Part shown: positions 61,226-64,000 of the stretch, one piece after another | How positions within the stretch are numbered: position 1 is the stretch's first letter | How the letters are laid out: each line of letters begins with the position of its first letter | Origin: Zerene cesonia | Lineage: Eukaryota; Arthropoda; Insecta; Lepidoptera; Pieridae | DNA: 64,000 nucleotides | Assembly (NCBI RefSeq): GCF_012273895.1 | Contig: NC_052108.1 | Span: forward strand, 2,294,001-2,358,000 | Direction: 5' to 3' | Notes under the pieces: model-generated | Database searches by the model: none | Told to the model about the DNA's origin: nothing | The model's input: the letters and a program-made list of their open reading frames with translations, nothing else | Made by a program: the position numbers and the translations under genes

Positions 61226-61794
61226 ATAATATGGTAGGACAGTAGATTGTTAACTTCTCTGTCCCCGTGTCAGTACAATGTCACTAAAACCAGGCCGTTA
61301 AATTGTAATTTTAAAATAATTAAGTAATTAAAAAAAAAAAGTAATTTTAAATTGTAAATTGTAAGAAATTAAATCGACCGACATTCTACCGTTTGATGGT
61401 AATATCGCTTATATAAAATCGTAACACGGCTTTGACCTTATACCTGCCTGCCTACGACATATAGGAGTACATTATGTGGTATAACGCTGCTTTGCTCGCA
61501 TGGTTTCCTTAGAAGTCACTAATTCAGTCTGGATGGATACAAACATTATAATGTGTAAGTACCACGTTTAATCTAGATCATCTATTATAAAGCATTACAT
61601 CCATCTCTCACCATAGAAATAGGATAATCTTATTTATGTTATAAATTAGGAAAGTCGTATTGGTTAGATACACATTCTGTAACTCAAAAACGACAACGAA
61701 TTGTACTGATTTATTGTTCTGTTTAGTTCGTTTTTCGTAGTTCGCCTCCATCTGGATTAGGATGAAATGTGAAAATAAAATCAAGCAAAAAATA

Positions 61795-61829
61795 TTTCAA
61801 CCGGGTGGAGCCGGGACGAGCAACTAGCA
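61795..61829 (+). repeat. Possible Helitron 3' end
   Basis: CCGGGTGGAGCCGGGACGAG then CAACTAG: a GC stem followed by CTAG. A related CCGGTCGGAGCCGGAG occurs at 3387-3403. Confidence 0.35.
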
Positions 61830-62298
61830 TTATACGAAATACAAAGTAGGGACTGTGCGGCGCCGCTGCAAGGGCGGTACGGTTGTTGCGTAAAGGCTGC
61901 GAAAACTGAATAATAATTAGTCTAATACACGGCAATTGGCCAATTGTAATTGTAACTTATTAAATTTCTACAGCAACGCCATCAAATTATTTTATAAAAT
62001 CCGGTTGTTTCTTCCTTTTGAAATCTACGACAATTACATATAGTATATATATTAGTAACAAGATAATAAGAACTGAATACCGATATTATAACTTATACCT
62101 AAGTATATAACGTGTTCATATAATATTCTTTAATTTAAAACATTGCTCACCAAAGTCAGCCTACGTTCAAGAAAAATAGATTTACCTTTTTGGGAAAATT
62201 TATCATTGATGTTTCGCTCCTTTTGGTCGTAGCCTTTAGCCTCCCTATATATAAAAAATAAATGGACGATCCATAGTTCAACTCTTATATATCTTTGA

Positions 62299-62515
62299 CT
62301 ACCTGCGCCCCGCGGTTTCACTCGCGTATGTCCGTATCCCGTAGGAATATCGGGATAACAAGTTGCCTATATGTTATTACTGCTGTCCAGCTTTCTACGT
62401 ACCAAATTTCATTGCAATCGGTATAGCAGTTTTTGCGTGAAAGAGCAACAATACACACACATCCTTACAAACTTTCGAATTTATAATATAATATAATATA
62501 ATATTAGTAGGATAT
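62299..62515 (-). mobile_element. Second Helitron-like element in the sphingosine kinase intron
   Basis: CCTGCGCCCCGCGGTTTCAC at the left, CCAGCTTTCTACGTACCAAA inside, a TAATA microsatellite (about 62481-62500) and ATTAGTAGGA at the right. Same family and orientation as 61048-61225, but its CTAG end is mutated. Confidence 0.6.
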
Positions 62516-64000
62516 ATAAGTATTAATGTTAAATATTGTTTTTTGTTTAATCATGTACGTGGGTTTTTATCCAGCAACATCTCAAAAAGTGGCAAAAGGG
62601 TAATGATCTTCATCCGAGAAAGTTCGAGAACTTTTATTAAGTGGTTATAAATAACATGTTACATTTTCGTGTTTAATTTGTGATTCAAAATAAGCTGGTT
62701 TAGGGTATAGTTTTAAGACGCACTAATTACTAAATTATTAATATTTTTTTTTGATTTTTCTCCTACATATCACTAGATTTGTTTGTTTTTGTGTTATTCT
62801 AAAAAGAATTAAATGCTTTCACGCATGATACTCAATAGCGTATAAAAACTTACATGAATTCATCAATATTCTCGTTTCATTATAATGAACCTCCTTGACC
62901 ACGACCTCTTAGATGACGAAATGAACTTTACACCTTCTCGACTGATATAGGAGAGGAAAACATATGGTTTTTGTAAATTCTGGTAATAATCTTTAAAGAG
63001 AAAAGCAGAGGCGTCTTTCTCAAAGTTGACAATAACCGTATGTGGTACCTACTCGAAATATTGAAACAGAATGCTGATTAATAGCATTCGAACTTTGATC
63101 TACGATTATTCTACACACGAGTTGTTTGCGCCATGTAATAAGATTGTTATTTGTTACCGACAATGTGCTTGGTGTCATAGTATGGTAGTTCTTAGTTTAG
63201 ATAATTTCCATTTTTATGTGGCCTGTTATTTGCTTATCCTGCTTGAAATGGCGTCGAAACTAAAAACAAATTAGGTATAAAGTAGAAACAGCAAATTTCT
63301 TATGCTAATGATATTGCAAATACAAATAGAGATTTATCTACAATCAAGGATTATCACGTTTACGCCGGCCAATGCCATCTTAAGCCTTGTTTGTATTTGT
63401 AGAATGTTAACCTCGCTTTTAAAATTACTTTATGGTAAATGCCGTATAAGTAACACTAAACTCGACGATGGTTTAAATTATATAAACGATCCTTTTGCGA
63501 AACTTGGTCCACTATTTAACGTGACATTTTAAAATATTTGCTAAGCCATTTCTGAGAATATCGCGATGCACAAGTAACATTGTAAGCGTTATTTTTAATA
63601 TAATTCGTTTGTTTATTTAATAAAAGCTTTTCTCTATGAAAATTTCATCGAAAAGATAATTCACAAACAGTATAAATTATATGCGTAGGTATATACAGAT
63701 TAATACTGATGTCACATTACATCTGGTAATACGTAAACGTCTGGTAAACGTAGGTACACACAGAAATGTCACAACGTTCATTTAACTCTACTGTACTATT
63801 GTTTTCCAGCATTGCAATTAACCCAAATAGACGGGTACTGATTTTCTTCAAGTGTAAATAGTCAATTACCATATGTTAATTATTCGGCACATATATCAAA
63901 CAAGCATAAAAAGAACAAGTGGTTTTTAAAAAGTATGCTACCTACTATAAGGAACCTTGAAAGACCTTAATAATTTCATCGAGTCCATTCAACAATATTT

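Larger units (their letters stand above)
56482..64000. other. First coding intron of sphingosine kinase, rich in repeats
   Basis: More than 7.5 kb without a supported exon. It holds AT-rich sequence, a GC-rich low-complexity stretch (58470-58560, containing GAGCGAGCGAAGCGAGC), Helitron-like elements and short inverted repeats listed separately. ORFs up to about 76 codons in it show no recognisable protein. Confidence 0.6.

Noticed and set aside
62884..62949. Short ORF beginning MNLLDHDLLDDEMNF in the sphingosine kinase intron
   Set aside because: Only about 21 codons, no family match, no transcript evidence.
63071..63532. Two ORFs of 67 and 76 codons near the right edge
   Set aside because: Neither resembles the expected next exon of sphingosine kinase, and composition is like the AT-rich intron.
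1..64000. CRISPR arrays, prokaryotic operons or viral genes
   Set aside because: No regularly spaced direct repeats, no clustered same-strand intronless genes and no viral structural or replication proteins were recognised.

Overview
This is a gene-dense stretch of an insect nuclear genome, almost certainly from a moth or butterfly. It is AT-rich, the genes have short exons with GT-AG introns, the proteins match insect and animal families, and the introns carry Helitron-like elements of the type common in Lepidoptera (ends close to GCGCAGCTAG). They also carry non-LTR retrotransposon tails and tRNA-derived SINEs. I assembled eleven protein genes exon by exon. Reading-frame phase is consistent across every intron except one in barren, where an assembly gap appears to hide an exon.

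Left part (1-20.9 kb): the 5' end of PRMT7 (minus strand, running off the left edge) is divergent from mitochondrial cytochrome c1 (plus, 7 exons). Next come folliculin (plus, 7 exons, with a 1000-N gap inside intron 5), ribosomal protein L18 (minus, 4 exons), the BTB-Kelch protein KLHL10 head to head with it (plus, 7 exons), and a 252-residue short-chain dehydrogenase (plus, 6 exons) with Asn in place of the catalytic Lys.

Middle part (20.9-38.1 kb): Trailer hitch/LSM14 (minus, about 8-9 exons with alternative 3' exons) is head to head with condensin subunit barren/CAP-H (plus, at least 12 exons). Barren is interrupted by a non-LTR retrotransposon and a second 1000-N gap, and carries a decayed duplicate of its own exon 8.

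Right part (38.6-64 kb): a 2292-residue multi-Tudor protein (minus, 12 exons), JTB (plus, 4 exons), the tRNA methyltransferase DNMT2 (minus, 3 exons, tail to tail with JTB and sharing a palindromic poly(A) signal), and the first coding exon of sphingosine kinase (plus). The sphingosine kinase intron runs past the right edge and is full of repeats.

Several genes belong to germline or RNA-granule biology in other animals (KLHL10, Trailer hitch, Tudor, DNMT2), but they are separate transcription units and nothing here shows that they act as a cluster. I found no clearly new multi-gene system. The most unusual observations are the Lys155-to-Asn dehydrogenase, the exon-derived duplications in barren and the Tudor gene, a tRNA-like cloverleaf enclosed by perfect 15-bp inverted repeats, and adjacent perfect palindromes in a Tudor intron. 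Exon coordinates come from reading the sequence by eye and have not been checked against transcripts.
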